Shown: piece after piece, positions 33,007-41,186 of the stretch
Numbering within the stretch: the first letter of the stretch is position 1
How the letters are laid out: every line of letters starts with the position of its first letter
From: JBKHAJ01 sp964641125
GTDB taxonomy: Bacteria; Spirochaetota; Spirochaetia; SPDA01; CAZSGZ01
Reading direction: 5' to 3'
Length of the DNA stretch: 64,000 bases
Assembly: GCA_964641125.1 (NCBI GenBank)
Contig: CAZXMO010000002.1
Coordinates: forward strand, 1 to 64,000
Program-made: the position numbers and the translations under genes
Notes under the pieces: model-generated
Databases searched by the model: none
The model's input: only the letters and a program-made list of their open reading frames with translations
Told to the model about the DNA's origin: nothing

Positions 33007-34325
33007 ACCGCTACTCCCGGGATCGGCAGCTCGAAACTCTCACCTCCTATTTCCGCTCCCACGAAACCCCGGCGCAGGAGCATCTGATCGGGGTCGAGCT
33101 CGAGCATTTCCTCGTTGACGCCGATACCCGGGAGACGCGGGACTACTACTCTCCCGGCGGGGGGAGGTGGCTCCTCGAGACGCTTGCCCGGGACAACGGC
33201 TGGGACCCGTACTACGAGGGGGAAGACATCCTCGGCCTCTCTAAAAACGGGGCGGCCGTCACCCTCGAACCGGGGGGACAGATTGAGTTTTCCACGGCCG
33301 CCCGGCGTACCCTCGCCGAGGTGCACCGGGAGTACGACTCTTTCTTGAAAGAGGTTGTTCCGGTGGTCGATGAGGTAAACGGACGGCTGTCCTGCCTCGG
33401 CTATCAGCCGAAAACTCCCGTCGACCGAATCAGGATGATTCCCCGGAAGAAGTACCGGCTTATGGCCGATTACTTCGCCTCCCGGGGACGATACGCTCAC
33501 AATATGATGAAAGGGACCGCCGCCACCCAGGTAACCTTCGATTACACGGATGAAACCGAATTCCACGAGATGATGCAGGCCGCCTACCTCGTATCACCGG
33601 CCCTTTCCCTTCTCTTCGACAACACCTGCTCCTTCGATGGACGCCGGTATTCCGGCCATTCTCTGCGCACCGACATCTGGGAAAACTGCGACGGCTCCCG
33701 GTGCGGGATCATACCCGGAGTGCTTTCCCCCGATTTCGGATACGCCGAGTACGCCTCCTACATCCTCGATATCGAGCCTATTGTGCTGTACCGGAACGGG
33801 GCGATCGAGGCGACCGGAAACGCGGCTTTCGCGAGCCTTTTCGATCCCGAAGTTCCCTGGATAGACATCGATCAAGTCCTCGTTATGGTCTTTCCGGAGA
33901 TACGACTCAAGAAATTTCTGGAGTTTAGAAGCGTCGATAGTCAGCCCTACCGGCACCTCGGGTCTTTTCTCTATGCCCTGACACGGATTCTCTCCGATCC
34001 CGGAATCCGCGGGGCGGTTCTCGATCATTGCCGATCGGTGGATGAAGCGGCCCTTCTCGAATGCCGGCGGGCTTCGGTCCGTCTCGGTTTCGAGACTCCC
34101 TTCGCGGGGACCTCCTTACGGGTTTTCACCGCCTTCCTTATAGATATACTCGAACGGACCGCCGTCAACGGGAGCTGTTTCTGCGTAAGGGGACTCGAGA
34201 AGATTTTTGATCGAAAGCTCGAGGGACCGCCGTTTACCGGAGAGGAGATCCTCGAGCGGTCCTTGATCACCCCACGGATGCTTTCTCATTCCTCGATATG
34301 CTCCGCTCAGGAGGAGTATGTCTAA
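33003..34325 (+). CDS. gshA: Glutamate--cysteine ligase (GCS2 type)
   Basis: Predicted to make gamma-glutamylcysteine from Glu, Cys and ATP. Seen: GVELEHFLVDADT near residue 30 (the acidic metal-binding strand), LEPGGQIEFSTAARRTLAE near 91 (the GCS2 hallmark), GRYAHNMMKGTAATQVTFDY near 164, and a later EFRSVDSQP. The 440 residues are close to the plant/proteobacterial GCS2 length. The ATG overlaps the rimO stop by 4 nt, and the next gene (ATP-grasp) begins inside its last 8 nt, so the two ligases are made together. No classical gshB is in the window; the neighbour may be its stand-in. C-terminal cysteines (SCFCVRG) are notable. Confidence 0.85.
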   Translation: MNRYSRDRQLETLTSYFRSHETPAQEHLIGVELEHFLVDADTRETRDYYSPGGGRWLLETLARDNGWDPYYEGEDILGLSKNGAAVTLEPGGQIEFSTAARRTLAEVHREYDSFLKEVVPVVDEVNGRLSCLGYQPKTPVDRIRMIPRKKYRLMADYFASRGRYAHNMMKGTAATQVTFDYTDETEFHEMMQAAYLVSPALSLLFDNTCSFDGRRYSGHSLRTDIWENCDGSRCGIIPGVLSPDFGYAEYASYILDIEPIVLYRNGAIEATGNAAFASLFDPEVPWIDIDQVLVMVFPEIRLKKFLEFRSVDSQPYRHLGSFLYALTRILSDPGIRGAVLDHCRSVDEAALLECRRASVRLGFETPFAGTSLRVFTAFLIDILERTAVNGSCFCVRGLEKIFDRKLEGPPFTGEEILERSLITPRMLSHSSICSAQEEYV

Positions 34326-35673
34326 CATCCTTTCCTCCGCCGAGGCCCGGAGGTCCGCCGAGGCTTCCCGGGCTTTCCGTGAATGGGTCCGTCAAAATCC
34401 CCGGCGCGCCCGGGATGACTCGGCCCGGTTGTACCGCTCTATGCGGGATTCCACCGCCGTCTTCGGGGGCGAAATAATCGACTTTCTCTACGAGCCCCTC
34501 TTCCTGGGCTCCCGGGATGCCGGCTTTTTCCGGGACATCTGCACACGAATCGACGGAATAAACCGGAAGATAACCGAAGAGTATCTGAAGAACCCCGCTT
34601 TTCGCGGGCTCTGGGGTTTTCCCGCCCTTCTGGAAGAGCTCATTTGTGCCGATCCCGGCTACTCGAACCCCGCCCCCATGACCCGGGTCGATATTTTCCA
34701 TTCCCCCGACCACCGGGGCGTACGGTTGTGCGAGATCAATACCGACGGGACCTCGGGAATGAACGAGATAACCGAGCTGGAAACCCGCTTCGAGCACACC
34801 GAGGCCTATTCCGCCTTGGATCATAATTTCGCTCCCCGACGTTTCGAGCTGATCGAGCCGTGGGTGGATACGGTTATGAGGCTCGGCGGGGAATATTGGG
34901 GCCGCCCGGCGGAGCGGATCGTAATAACCGACTGGGAGGGGTGCGGAGTCAGGGAAGAGTTCAAGGCTTTTCAGAGGGCCTTCGCCGAGCGAGGGTCTGA
35001 CGCCCGGATAGCCGACCCCCGGGAGCTCGTCTACCGGGGCGGAAGGCTCCGCTTGAACGGGGAGCCGGTGGATATCGTCTATCGCCGCGCGGTAACCCGG
35101 GAATGCATCGACAGGGCCGGCGAGATCGTGGATCTCCTCGATGCATACAGGGACGGGGCGGCATGCGTTATAGGAGGGTTTCGTTCCCAGCTCCTCCATT
35201 CCAAGCTCTTCTTCGTTCTCGCCTCCGAGGGGCGGTTCGACGGATTCCTCGATGCCGGAGAGCGGGACTTCCTGAGGACCCGGGTCCCCCGTACAGAGCG
35301 CATCACCATTTCCAGGGAGGGTGAGCTCTTCGACCGGGCCCGGGAGGAGCGGGAAAGGTTCATTGTCAAACCCGAGGACCGGTACGCCGCGGAGGGAGTG
35401 GCCGCGGGAAGGGACTCCAATCCCCGTGAATGGGAAGAGGTCCTGTGCCGGGCCTCCGAGGCGGGAGGATACATCCTTCAGGAGTTCGTAGACCTCGGTG
35501 TCGAGCCGTTCTTCGATTGTACCCCCGACGGATTCGAGGAGATCCCCTGCCGAAACGTGCTCGGTCTCTATTCATACGACGGTAATTTCGCGGGCGTCTA
35601 CACACGGGCGGGGGATTCCAGTATTATTGCAAGCAGATGGAAGAGCAGGGTAGCGCCGACATTTTTGGTCTGA
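34318..35673 (+). CDS. ATP-grasp ligase, glutathionylspermidine-synthase-like; possible second step of thiol synthesis
   Basis: 451 residues. A helical N-terminal region (1-110) is followed by TRVDIFHSPDHRGVRLCEIN with TDGTSGMNE near residues 121-148, the pre-ATP-grasp signature of circularly permuted ATP-grasp and glutathionylspermidine synthase C-domains. Later come ERFIVKPEDRYAAEGV near 350 (ATP-binding lysine and glycine-rich segment) and GGYILQEFVDL near 383. It would join an amine to a carboxylate with ATP. Coupled to a gamma-glutamylcysteine ligase by an 8-nt overlap, it is a candidate glutathione synthetase replacement, or maker of a different gamma-Glu-Cys conjugate. The substrate is inference. 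Confidence 0.7.
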   Translation: MSNILSSAEARRSAEASRAFREWVRQNPRRARDDSARLYRSMRDSTAVFGGEIIDFLYEPLFLGSRDAGFFRDICTRIDGINRKITEEYLKNPAFRGLWGFPALLEELICADPGYSNPAPMTRVDIFHSPDHRGVRLCEINTDGTSGMNEITELETRFEHTEAYSALDHNFAPRRFELIEPWVDTVMRLGGEYWGRPAERIVITDWEGCGVREEFKAFQRAFAERGSDARIADPRELVYRGGRLRLNGEPVDIVYRRAVTRECIDRAGEIVDLLDAYRDGAACVIGGFRSQLLHSKLFFVLASEGRFDGFLDAGERDFLRTRVPRTERITISREGELFDRAREERERFIVKPEDRYAAEGVAAGRDSNPREWEEVLCRASEAGGYILQEFVDLGVEPFFDCTPDGFEEIPCRNVLGLYSYDGNFAGVYTRAGDSSIIASRWKSRVAPTFLV

Positions 35674-37769
35674 CCGGAGACGTTCCTCCCTATCTCGAGT
35701 CACTGAACGAGCGGCAGCGGGCCGCGGTCCTCCACGAGGGAAAACCGCTCTTGATCCTCGCCGGGGCGGGATCGGGAAAAACCCGGGTCATCACCACCAA
35801 GATCGCCTATCTCATCGACGAAAGGGGTGTTGATCCCCGGTCGATACTCGCGGTCACCTTTACAAACAAGGCGGCCGGGGAGATGGTCGAAAGGGTCCGG
35901 GAGATGGTTCCCGGTGCCCGGGGAATGCTGATCCGGACCTTTCACAGCTTCGGAGCGTGGCTCTTGAGGCGGAACTCCTCCGCCGCGGGCCTCCCCTCGG
36001 GGTTCTCCATCTATGACGAGGACGACTCGATATCGCTCCTCGGAACTATCTTCGAGGGAAAGCCTAAGCAGCAGCTCAAGTCGACGATGCACTTGATAAG
36101 CCGGGCCAAGGACTACGCCCTGAAGCCCGACGACGATCTGAGGGAAATCTCCGGGGATCCCCGGTTCGCAGAGACCTACGCGGCCTATCAGAAACGCCTC
36201 GATGAGATCGGCAATGTCGATTTCGGGGATCTTATCTTGAAACCGGTCGAGCTGTTGAAGCATAACGAAGAGATCAGGAAGAGGCTCAGACAGCGGTTTC
36301 GCATCATCCTCGTCGATGAGTACCAGGACTCCAACGTGGCCCAGTTCCGCCTTCTCGAGGAGCTCTACGGGGACGGGACCTACCTGTGCGTGGTCGGAGA
36401 CGACGATCAATCTATCTATAAGTTTCGCGGAGCCGAGGTCCGCAACATCCTCGATTTTCCCGAGATCTTTTCCGGAACCGAGATCATCAAGCTCGAAGAA
36501 AACTACCGGTCTACCGGTACCATTCTGGACATCGCTTCGGCGGTGGTGGCGAATAACCGGAACCGTCTCGGGAAGAGACTGTGGACCCGGAAGGAGGCGG
36601 GAATTCCCGGGACCTTCGCTCTCTTAGAGGACAGCCGTGACGAGGTCAGGTACTGCGCCGAGCTGCTCGGGGACGGGAATCTGGCGGGGACGGCCGTCCT
36701 CTACCGGACTAACGCCCAATCGCGGGAATTCGAGATTTTCTTCTCCAAGCACAACATTCCCTATCGGTTGGTGGGAACCGTTTCTTTCTACTCCCGGGAA
36801 GAGGTAAAGGACGCTCTCTCACTCCTCCGGTTCCTGATCAACCCGGCCGACGAGGTAGCCTTCAGACGCATCGTCAATAAGCCGGCCCGGGGGATCGGCA
36901 AGGCCGCGCTGGGAACCGTATTAGAGGCTCTTCCCGCGGTCAAGGGCGATCTCCTCCGCGCCCTGGAGATGATGGGCCCCGAGCTCCGGGGCAAGGCGCG
37001 GAGGGGGGCAGAGGAACTCTTCTCTATCATGAACGAGCTCGGCCGCCTCCTTGCCGGGGAGCCGCTGCACGCCTTTATCAGGAAGGGGCTGGAGCGGACC
37101 GGGCTCCTCGAGTATCACCGTCTCCAGGACGAGCAGGGGGGGACCAACAAGATCGGTAACTTGGAAGAGCTCGTGAGCGCCTCCGCCGATTATCCCGGAG
37201 GAACCGAGGGACTCGTCCGCTTCCTCGAAGACATCGAGCTGGACATCCGCCGCATGGAGGAGGATCACTTCGAGAGCGAACGGGTGACTCTCATCACCAT
37301 GCACAACACAAAGGGGCTCGAGTTCCCCCGGGTAATCATCACCGGGCTCGAGGACGGACTGTTTCCGTCCCTCCGGAGCGAAGAAGAGGAGGACATCGAG
37401 GAGGAAAGGCGAATCTTTTACGTGAGCATCACCCGGGCCCAAAGGGAGCTCTACTTTACCTCCTGCAGAAGGAGGAGGCTGTGGGGGAAGACCCACGTTA
37501 TGTATCCCTCCCGTTTCCTTGAAGAAATCCCCCGGGAGTATCTCCGCATCGCAGGCGGGGACCCGGCGGGCGTCGGGGCGGACGGCACCGGCGGCACCGA
37601 GGAGGGCGCCTATCCCCGGGGAACGAGGGTGTATCACGATGATTACGGCGAGGGGACCGTAGCCAAGCAGTGGATGTCGGGAACCGAGCTTACCGTGGAG
37701 GTGGCTTTCGATACCGGCAGGAAGGCCCGTTTCCTCCCCGAATACACCCCCCTCGAGAGGATTATATGA
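35637..37769 (+). CDS. ATP-dependent DNA helicase, PcrA/UvrD family
   Basis: SF1A 3'-5' helicase for repair and replication restart. Q motif LNERQRAAV near residue 23; Walker A ILAGAGSGKTRVITTKIAYL at 40-59; motif II ILVDEYQDSN near 222; motif III VGDDDQSIYKFRGAE near 251; motif V TMHNTKGLEFPRVIITGLED near 559; motif VI EERRIFYVSITRAQRELY near 588. The extreme C-terminus YHDDYGEGTVAK is the Tudor-like domain of PcrA that touches RNA polymerase. The 710 residues match PcrA. The ATG at 35637 lies 37 nt inside the preceding gene, which suggests translational coupling. Confidence 0.93.
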   Translation: MEEQGSADIFGLTGDVPPYLESLNERQRAAVLHEGKPLLILAGAGSGKTRVITTKIAYLIDERGVDPRSILAVTFTNKAAGEMVERVREMVPGARGMLIRTFHSFGAWLLRRNSSAAGLPSGFSIYDEDDSISLLGTIFEGKPKQQLKSTMHLISRAKDYALKPDDDLREISGDPRFAETYAAYQKRLDEIGNVDFGDLILKPVELLKHNEEIRKRLRQRFRIILVDEYQDSNVAQFRLLEELYGDGTYLCVVGDDDQSIYKFRGAEVRNILDFPEIFSGTEIIKLEENYRSTGTILDIASAVVANNRNRLGKRLWTRKEAGIPGTFALLEDSRDEVRYCAELLGDGNLAGTAVLYRTNAQSREFEIFFSKHNIPYRLVGTVSFYSREEVKDALSLLRFLINPADEVAFRRIVNKPARGIGKAALGTVLEALPAVKGDLLRALEMMGPELRGKARRGAEELFSIMNELGRLLAGEPLHAFIRKGLERTGLLEYHRLQDEQGGTNKIGNLEELVSASADYPGGTEGLVRFLEDIELDIRRMEEDHFESERVTLITMHNTKGLEFPRVIITGLEDGLFPSLRSEEEEDIEEERRIFYVSITRAQRELYFTSCRRRRLWGKTHVMYPSRFLEEIPREYLRIAGGDPAGVGADGTGGTEEGAYPRGTRVYHDDYGEGTVAKQWMSGTELTVEVAFDTGRKARFLPEYTPLERII

Positions 37770-37779
37770 GAGGGATAGT

Positions 37780-38595
37780 ATGAGCGTCCGGGACTTTCCC
37801 CGCATCCGGCGCGCCCGGGGGTACCGCCTCTACGATACCCGGGGAAACCGGTATCTGGATATGTACCTCGACAACGGGCGGGCCATCCTCGGACACGACC
37901 CCGGGCGGACGATCAAGGCGCTCAAGAACGGACTCGAGAAGAGCACCCTCGGGGAATATCCGTCGATTTATCCTTCGAGGCTTCTGAAGGCCGCGGCGGA
38001 ACTCCTTCCCGGGCATCCCGAAATACGGGTCTACCGTTCTCACCATCGGCTTCGGGAGGCCCTGGGGCTCGGCGGGGACGAGATACTCGAGCCGGTGAGG
38101 CTTTTCGCGGCGGAGGTCAAAGACGCCGCCGACCCGCCCGCGGGAGGCCTGATAAGCTATTGGCGGCCCCTGCTCGCCGAAGAGAGCCGCTATCCCGATG
38201 TGATTATTCCCATTCTGCCCCTGCCGGGTGAATTCGTCCCGCAGCTTATCTGCGGGCGGGAGGGGACCCTTCCCGAAAGCCTCGAGTCGGATATCTGCTC
38301 TCCCGTACTGTGCGCCGCACTGACGAGAAGCGTCTACGATCTTATAGCGTTTATCGATACAAACCGGGGGAGGGAATATCCCGAGTTCGACCTTCCCGGG
38401 ATGTACCGGAGGGGATGTTACCTCTATCCGGTATGCGGCGAGAATGAATACCGCCCTCTCGTCGAGCACCTGAAGAAGGGAGGAGTCCTTCTCAATCCCG
38501 ATTACCGGGGAGTGAGTATCGCCCCCGCCGAGTATACCGGGGGGGAAATCAAGGTTTTCTCCCGAATTGCCGAAGGAAAAGAAGTATGGACTTAG
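37780..38595 (+). CDS. Aminotransferase-like protein lacking the PLP core (degenerate class III)
   Basis: 271 residues. The first 60 read like the opening of a class-III aminotransferase such as glutamate semialdehyde aminomutase (RARGYRLYDTRGNRYLDMYL, then NGRAILGHDPGRTIKALK). In that family the PLP lysine and the conserved D-E pair lie in a large domain of 200 or more residues. Here no GxSGSEA, DEV or PLP-lysine segment is found, and the protein is about 150 residues short. The rest is unlike any family I know (YWRPLLAEESRYPDVIIPIL). It is not obviously a recent pseudogene, because the frame is intact, it has its own start 10 nt after pcrA and it overlaps the next gene. Confidence 0.65.
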   Translation: MSVRDFPRIRRARGYRLYDTRGNRYLDMYLDNGRAILGHDPGRTIKALKNGLEKSTLGEYPSIYPSRLLKAAAELLPGHPEIRVYRSHHRLREALGLGGDEILEPVRLFAAEVKDAADPPAGGLISYWRPLLAEESRYPDVIIPILPLPGEFVPQLICGREGTLPESLESDICSPVLCAALTRSVYDLIAFIDTNRGREYPEFDLPGMYRRGCYLYPVCGENEYRPLVEHLKKGGVLLNPDYRGVSIAPAEYTGGEIKVFSRIAEGKEVWT

Positions 38596-39209
38596 GAATG
38601 ACGGTGGAGATTCTCACCCAACTCGGACTCGGAGCGCTGGTTACCTTTCTCGCGATCCTCTTGTGGTCGTATACCCGGGACAGCGCCTGGATGCTGGTCA
38701 TCATCGGCATCATCCTCAAGTTCGGCGAGGTGATGTACACTACCTTCGAGCTCTTCGGTATCGTCCGGCCGGGTCTCCTGGTGATCAAGGGTGTCGCGGT
38801 GGGAAAGGTGGTCCTCCTGGCCCTCCCCTACATCGCCTTTGCGGCGGCGTTTCTCGTTATGGTCCTGCGCAGCAGAGTGCGTATCCGGACCCTGAGCGGG
38901 TCGGTGGAGCGGGAAGAAACCGGAGGACGCCGGAGACGGGAAAAGAAGCCGGCCGTCGGGCCGCCGGCGGCTCCGGAACGGGACGCGAAGGCCGAGGCGC
39001 TCGAAGAAGCGGAGCCGGCTGAAGAAGCCGAAGAGATGGAAGAGATGGAAGANNNNNNNNNNNNNNNNNNNNNNNNNNNNNNNNNNNNNNNNNNNNNNNN
39101 NNNNNNNNNNNNNNNNNNNNNNNNNNNNNNNNNNNNNNNNNNNNNNNNNNNNGAAGAGATGGAAGAGATGGAAGAAGCCGAGGAAGTAGAGAACGAAGAG
39201 ACTTCCTGA
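38586..39209 (+). CDS. Small membrane protein with Glu-Met-rich repetitive tail (interrupted by an assembly gap)
   Basis: The first 100 residues have three or four membrane helices (LGLGALVTFLAILLWSYTRD, AWMLVIIGIILKFGEVMY, VVLLALPYIAFAAAFLVMVL). A basic stretch follows, then a tail of E-E-M and E-E-A units. The tail is cut by the 100-N gap and resumes in the same frame, ending AEEVENEETS. The ATG at 38586 overlaps the previous gene by 10 nt. The true tail length is unknown because the repeat defeated assembly. No family recognised; the acidic tail could be a charged cytoplasmic spacer. Confidence 0.65.
   Translation: MDLGMTVEILTQLGLGALVTFLAILLWSYTRDSAWMLVIIGIILKFGEVMYTTFELFGIVRPGLLVIKGVAVGKVVLLALPYIAFAAAFLVMVLRSRVRIRTLSGSVEREETGGRRRREKKPAVGPPAAPERDAKAEALEEAEPAEEAEEMEEMEXXXXXXXXXXXXXXXXXXXXXXXXXXXXXXXXXXEEMEEMEEAEEVENEETS
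39053..39152. other. Assembly gap (100 N) in a Glu-Met repeat
   Basis: Flanked on both sides by GAAGAGATGGAAGAGATGGA, so the gap falls inside a 9-base direct repeat array. The real length is unknown. Confidence 0.95.
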
Positions 39210-39226
39210 TCAACCTCCCGCCGCGC

Positions 39227-39254
39227 TTGACAGATCTAAAAATATGACTATCGT
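39227..39254 (+). promoter_or_regulatory. Promoter of the small membrane protein gene
   Basis: TTGACA (39227-39232), 16-nt spacer, TATCGT (39249-39254), followed by a GGAGG ribosome site before the ATG at 39284. Confidence 0.5.
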
Positions 39255-39283
39255 AAGGGTATCAAAACACGTCGGAGGCTTGA

Positions 39284-39532
39284 ATGGTTGCGTTGATTGT
39301 AGGTCTGATCTTTGTGCTCTTTGCCGTATATTCGGTGCTGCCGTTTTCATGGTCTCTCAATTGGTGGCAGCCGGTCCTGGAAGTCTTGAAGGGAGGAATT
39401 CCTCTTCTTGCTATATTCATCGGTTTGATCGCCGTATTCATAGGTATTGCCGACATAAAGGACAAGATCGAAGCGAAGAAGGAAGAAGAGGAAGAGGAAG
39501 TCGAGACGGAAAACGAACCGACCGGGGAGTAA
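39284..39532 (+). CDS. Small two-helix membrane protein with acidic tail
   Basis: 82 residues: helix MVALIVGLIFVLFAVYSVLP, a short loop with three Trp (SWSLNWWQPV), a second helix IPLLAIFIGLIAVFIGIADI, then a charged tail KKEEEEEEVETENEPTGE. GGAGG lies about 6 nt upstream, which supports the start. Like the preceding gene it pairs membrane helices with a Glu-rich C-terminus, so both may serve one membrane-scaffold role. No family recognised. Confidence 0.7.
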   Translation: MVALIVGLIFVLFAVYSVLPFSWSLNWWQPVLEVLKGGIPLLAIFIGLIAVFIGIADIKDKIEAKKEEEEEEVETENEPTGE

Positions 39533-39546
39533 GCTTTTCGGCTCTC

Positions 39547-39576
39547 TTGACAGAATTCCGGATATATGAAATTATT
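39547..39576 (+). promoter_or_regulatory. Possible rplM-rpsI promoter
   Basis: TTGACA (39547-39552) with an 18-nt spacer to ATTATT (39571-39576). The -35 is perfect and the -10 weak; other AT-rich -10 candidates lie nearer the gene. Confidence 0.35.
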
Positions 39577-39640
39577 CCACTCTGCGTTTGTATATTGTGC
39601 GCTTAGTATTGCTATATAGTTATAAAAACGGGAAGACATA

Positions 39641-40072
39641 ATGAAAACGATATTTGTAAAGCCGAAGGAAGTTGAAAGACAGTGGTATCTGATCGATGCC
39701 GCGGGAAAGAGCCTCGGAAGGACCGCGGTCAAGGTGGTCGAGCTCCTGCGGGGAAAGCATAAGCCCCTCTATACACCCCACCAAGAGATTGGTGATTACG
39801 TTATAGTGATCAATGCCGAAAAAGCCGCGCTTACCGGAAACAAGCGGAAACAGAAGACTTACTACCGGCATTCGGGTTATCCCGGGGGTATCAGGTCGGA
39901 AACCTTCGAGAAGGTAATCCGGCGCAAGCCGGTTTTTCCCATGGAAAAGGCCATCAAGGGGATGCTTCCCAACGGACCGCTGGGAAGGAAGCTGTTTCGC
40001 AACGTAAAGGTGTACGCCGGAGACAGCCACCCCCACGCGGCGCAGAAGCCTCAGGCAATCGAGATCGAATAA
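39641..40072 (+). CDS. rplM: 50S ribosomal protein L13
   Basis: 143 residues, standard length. WYLIDAAGKSLGRTAVKVVE at 12-31, YRHSGYPGGIRSETFEKV near 69 and KAIKGMLPNGPLGRKLFRNV near 103 are the L13 signatures. Followed 25 nt later by rpsI, the conserved bacterial pair. Confidence 0.98.
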   Translation: MKTIFVKPKEVERQWYLIDAAGKSLGRTAVKVVELLRGKHKPLYTPHQEIGDYVIVINAEKAALTGNKRKQKTYYRHSGYPGGIRSETFEKVIRRKPVFPMEKAIKGMLPNGPLGRKLFRNVKVYAGDSHPHAAQKPQAIEIE

Positions 40073-40097
40073 GCGAATAAGGAAGAAGGAGAATAAA

Positions 40098-40490
40098 GTG
40101 GCCGATAATCTTGCTACAGGGACCGGAAGAAGAAAGACCGCGGTAGCCCGTGTTTTTCTCCGGAGCGGAAGCGGTAAGATAACCGTTAATGGGAAGGAAG
40201 TCAACGATTACTTTCCCAATCCCGATTATGTGAAAACCGTCAGTCAGCCCCTGGCAGTGACCGACAGCATGGAAAAATACGACCTCCTGATCAACGTAGG
40301 CGGCGGCGGACCCAACGGGCAGGCGGGAGCGTGCCGCCTCGGTATAGCCCGGGCGCTGGTTAAGGATGATCCCACAAACCACGACCCCCTCAAGGCCAAT
40401 GGGTTCTTGACGCGGGACGCGCGTATGGTAGAACGAAAGAAGTATGGACAGCGGGGAGCGCGGCGGAAGTTCCAGTTCTCGAAACGATAA
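40098..40490 (+). CDS. rpsI: 30S ribosomal protein S9
   Basis: 130 residues from a GTG start after AAGAAGGAG. Conserved GTGRRKTAVARVFLRSGSG at 8-26, GGGPNGQAGACRLGIARAL near 71, and the C-terminal ARRKFQFSKR that reaches the ribosomal P site. Its last 47 nt overlap the recX frame. Confidence 0.98.
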   Translation: MADNLATGTGRRKTAVARVFLRSGSGKITVNGKEVNDYFPNPDYVKTVSQPLAVTDSMEKYDLLINVGGGGPNGQAGACRLGIARALVKDDPTNHDPLKANGFLTRDARMVERKKYGQRGARRKFQFSKR

Positions 40491-41103
40491 CCTCCACGTC
40501 CAGTCGATCAAACCACGAGGAGCCTTCTCAGAGGTGTACGCGGTACGCCTCTCGGAGGGGTCCTCTTTTTTTATCTTCGCCTCCTCCGTCCTTGCCGATG
40601 AGCTCTATCCCGGCCGAGAACTCGATGACCTGCTCCTCGAAACGCTCCGCACGGAGGACGAGCGGGTTCGGGTAACCGAAAAGGCGTTAGACCTTCTCGC
40701 CCGAAGCGAACACTCCTCGAAGATGCTCCGCCTCAAACTCCTGAAGAGGGGATTTTCTGGTCAACTTGTGCAGGAGATCTTGGAAAAATTGGAGAATAAG
40801 GGGTATATTGACAACGTACGTTTTGCCGAGCTCTTCCTCGAAGTAAAGCGGCGGAAACGGAAAGAAGGATGCGGAAAACTCCGCTCGAGGCTCCTCGACA
40901 AGGGAATAAGCGGGCGGATCATCGACGATCTCCTGTCCGATATCGGCGGCGAGGAGGAGCTCGCGGCCCTCGATCGGGCCGGAAAAGTTCTCCTGAACAA
41001 ACGGGGGATGACCAAGGAGAAGCTGTATGCGGCGCTCCTGCGCCGGGGGTTCGAATCGAAACTCGTCAGACGGTATGTTGAAAACAATTTTCAAAAAACC
41101 TGA
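40444..41103 (+). CDS. recX: Regulatory protein RecX
   Basis: RecA modulator built of three-helix repeats. Seen: KALDLLARSEHSSKMLRLKL near residue 78, ILEKLENKGYIDNVRFAELF near 111 (the central RecX motif) and LLDKGISGRIIDDLLSDI near 147. The longest frame gives 219 residues, with a start 47 nt inside rpsI. A GTG at about 40531 (VYAVRLSEGSS) would give a protein without the Ser-rich leader and closer to the usual 150-190 residues. The start is therefore uncertain. No recA is in the window. Confidence 0.88.
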   Translation: MDSGERGGSSSSRNDNLHVQSIKPRGAFSEVYAVRLSEGSSFFIFASSVLADELYPGRELDDLLLETLRTEDERVRVTEKALDLLARSEHSSKMLRLKLLKRGFSGQLVQEILEKLENKGYIDNVRFAELFLEVKRRKRKEGCGKLRSRLLDKGISGRIIDDLLSDIGGEEELAALDRAGKVLLNKRGMTKEKLYAALLRRGFESKLVRRYVENNFQKT

Positions 41104-41120
41104 AAATAATAAAAATATTC

Positions 41121-41148
41121 TTGACCTATTGGATGTATTTACTATAAT
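41121..41148 (+). promoter_or_regulatory. Promoter of the HTH-receiver gene
   Basis: TTGACC (41121-41126), 16-nt spacer, consensus TATAAT (41143-41148). Confidence 0.65.
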
Positions 41149-41186
41149 TATAGAGAGAAGATCATACCAACGATAGGAACAGAAGG

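Noticed and set aside
33005..35700. Horizontal-transfer island around the thiol ligases
   Set aside because: Base composition and codon use look the same as the neighbours, and the genes overlap chromosomal ones; no mobility genes or direct repeats.
41041..41075. tRNA T-loop-like string GGTTCGAATC
   Set aside because: It is codons of recX; no acceptor or anticodon arms are present.
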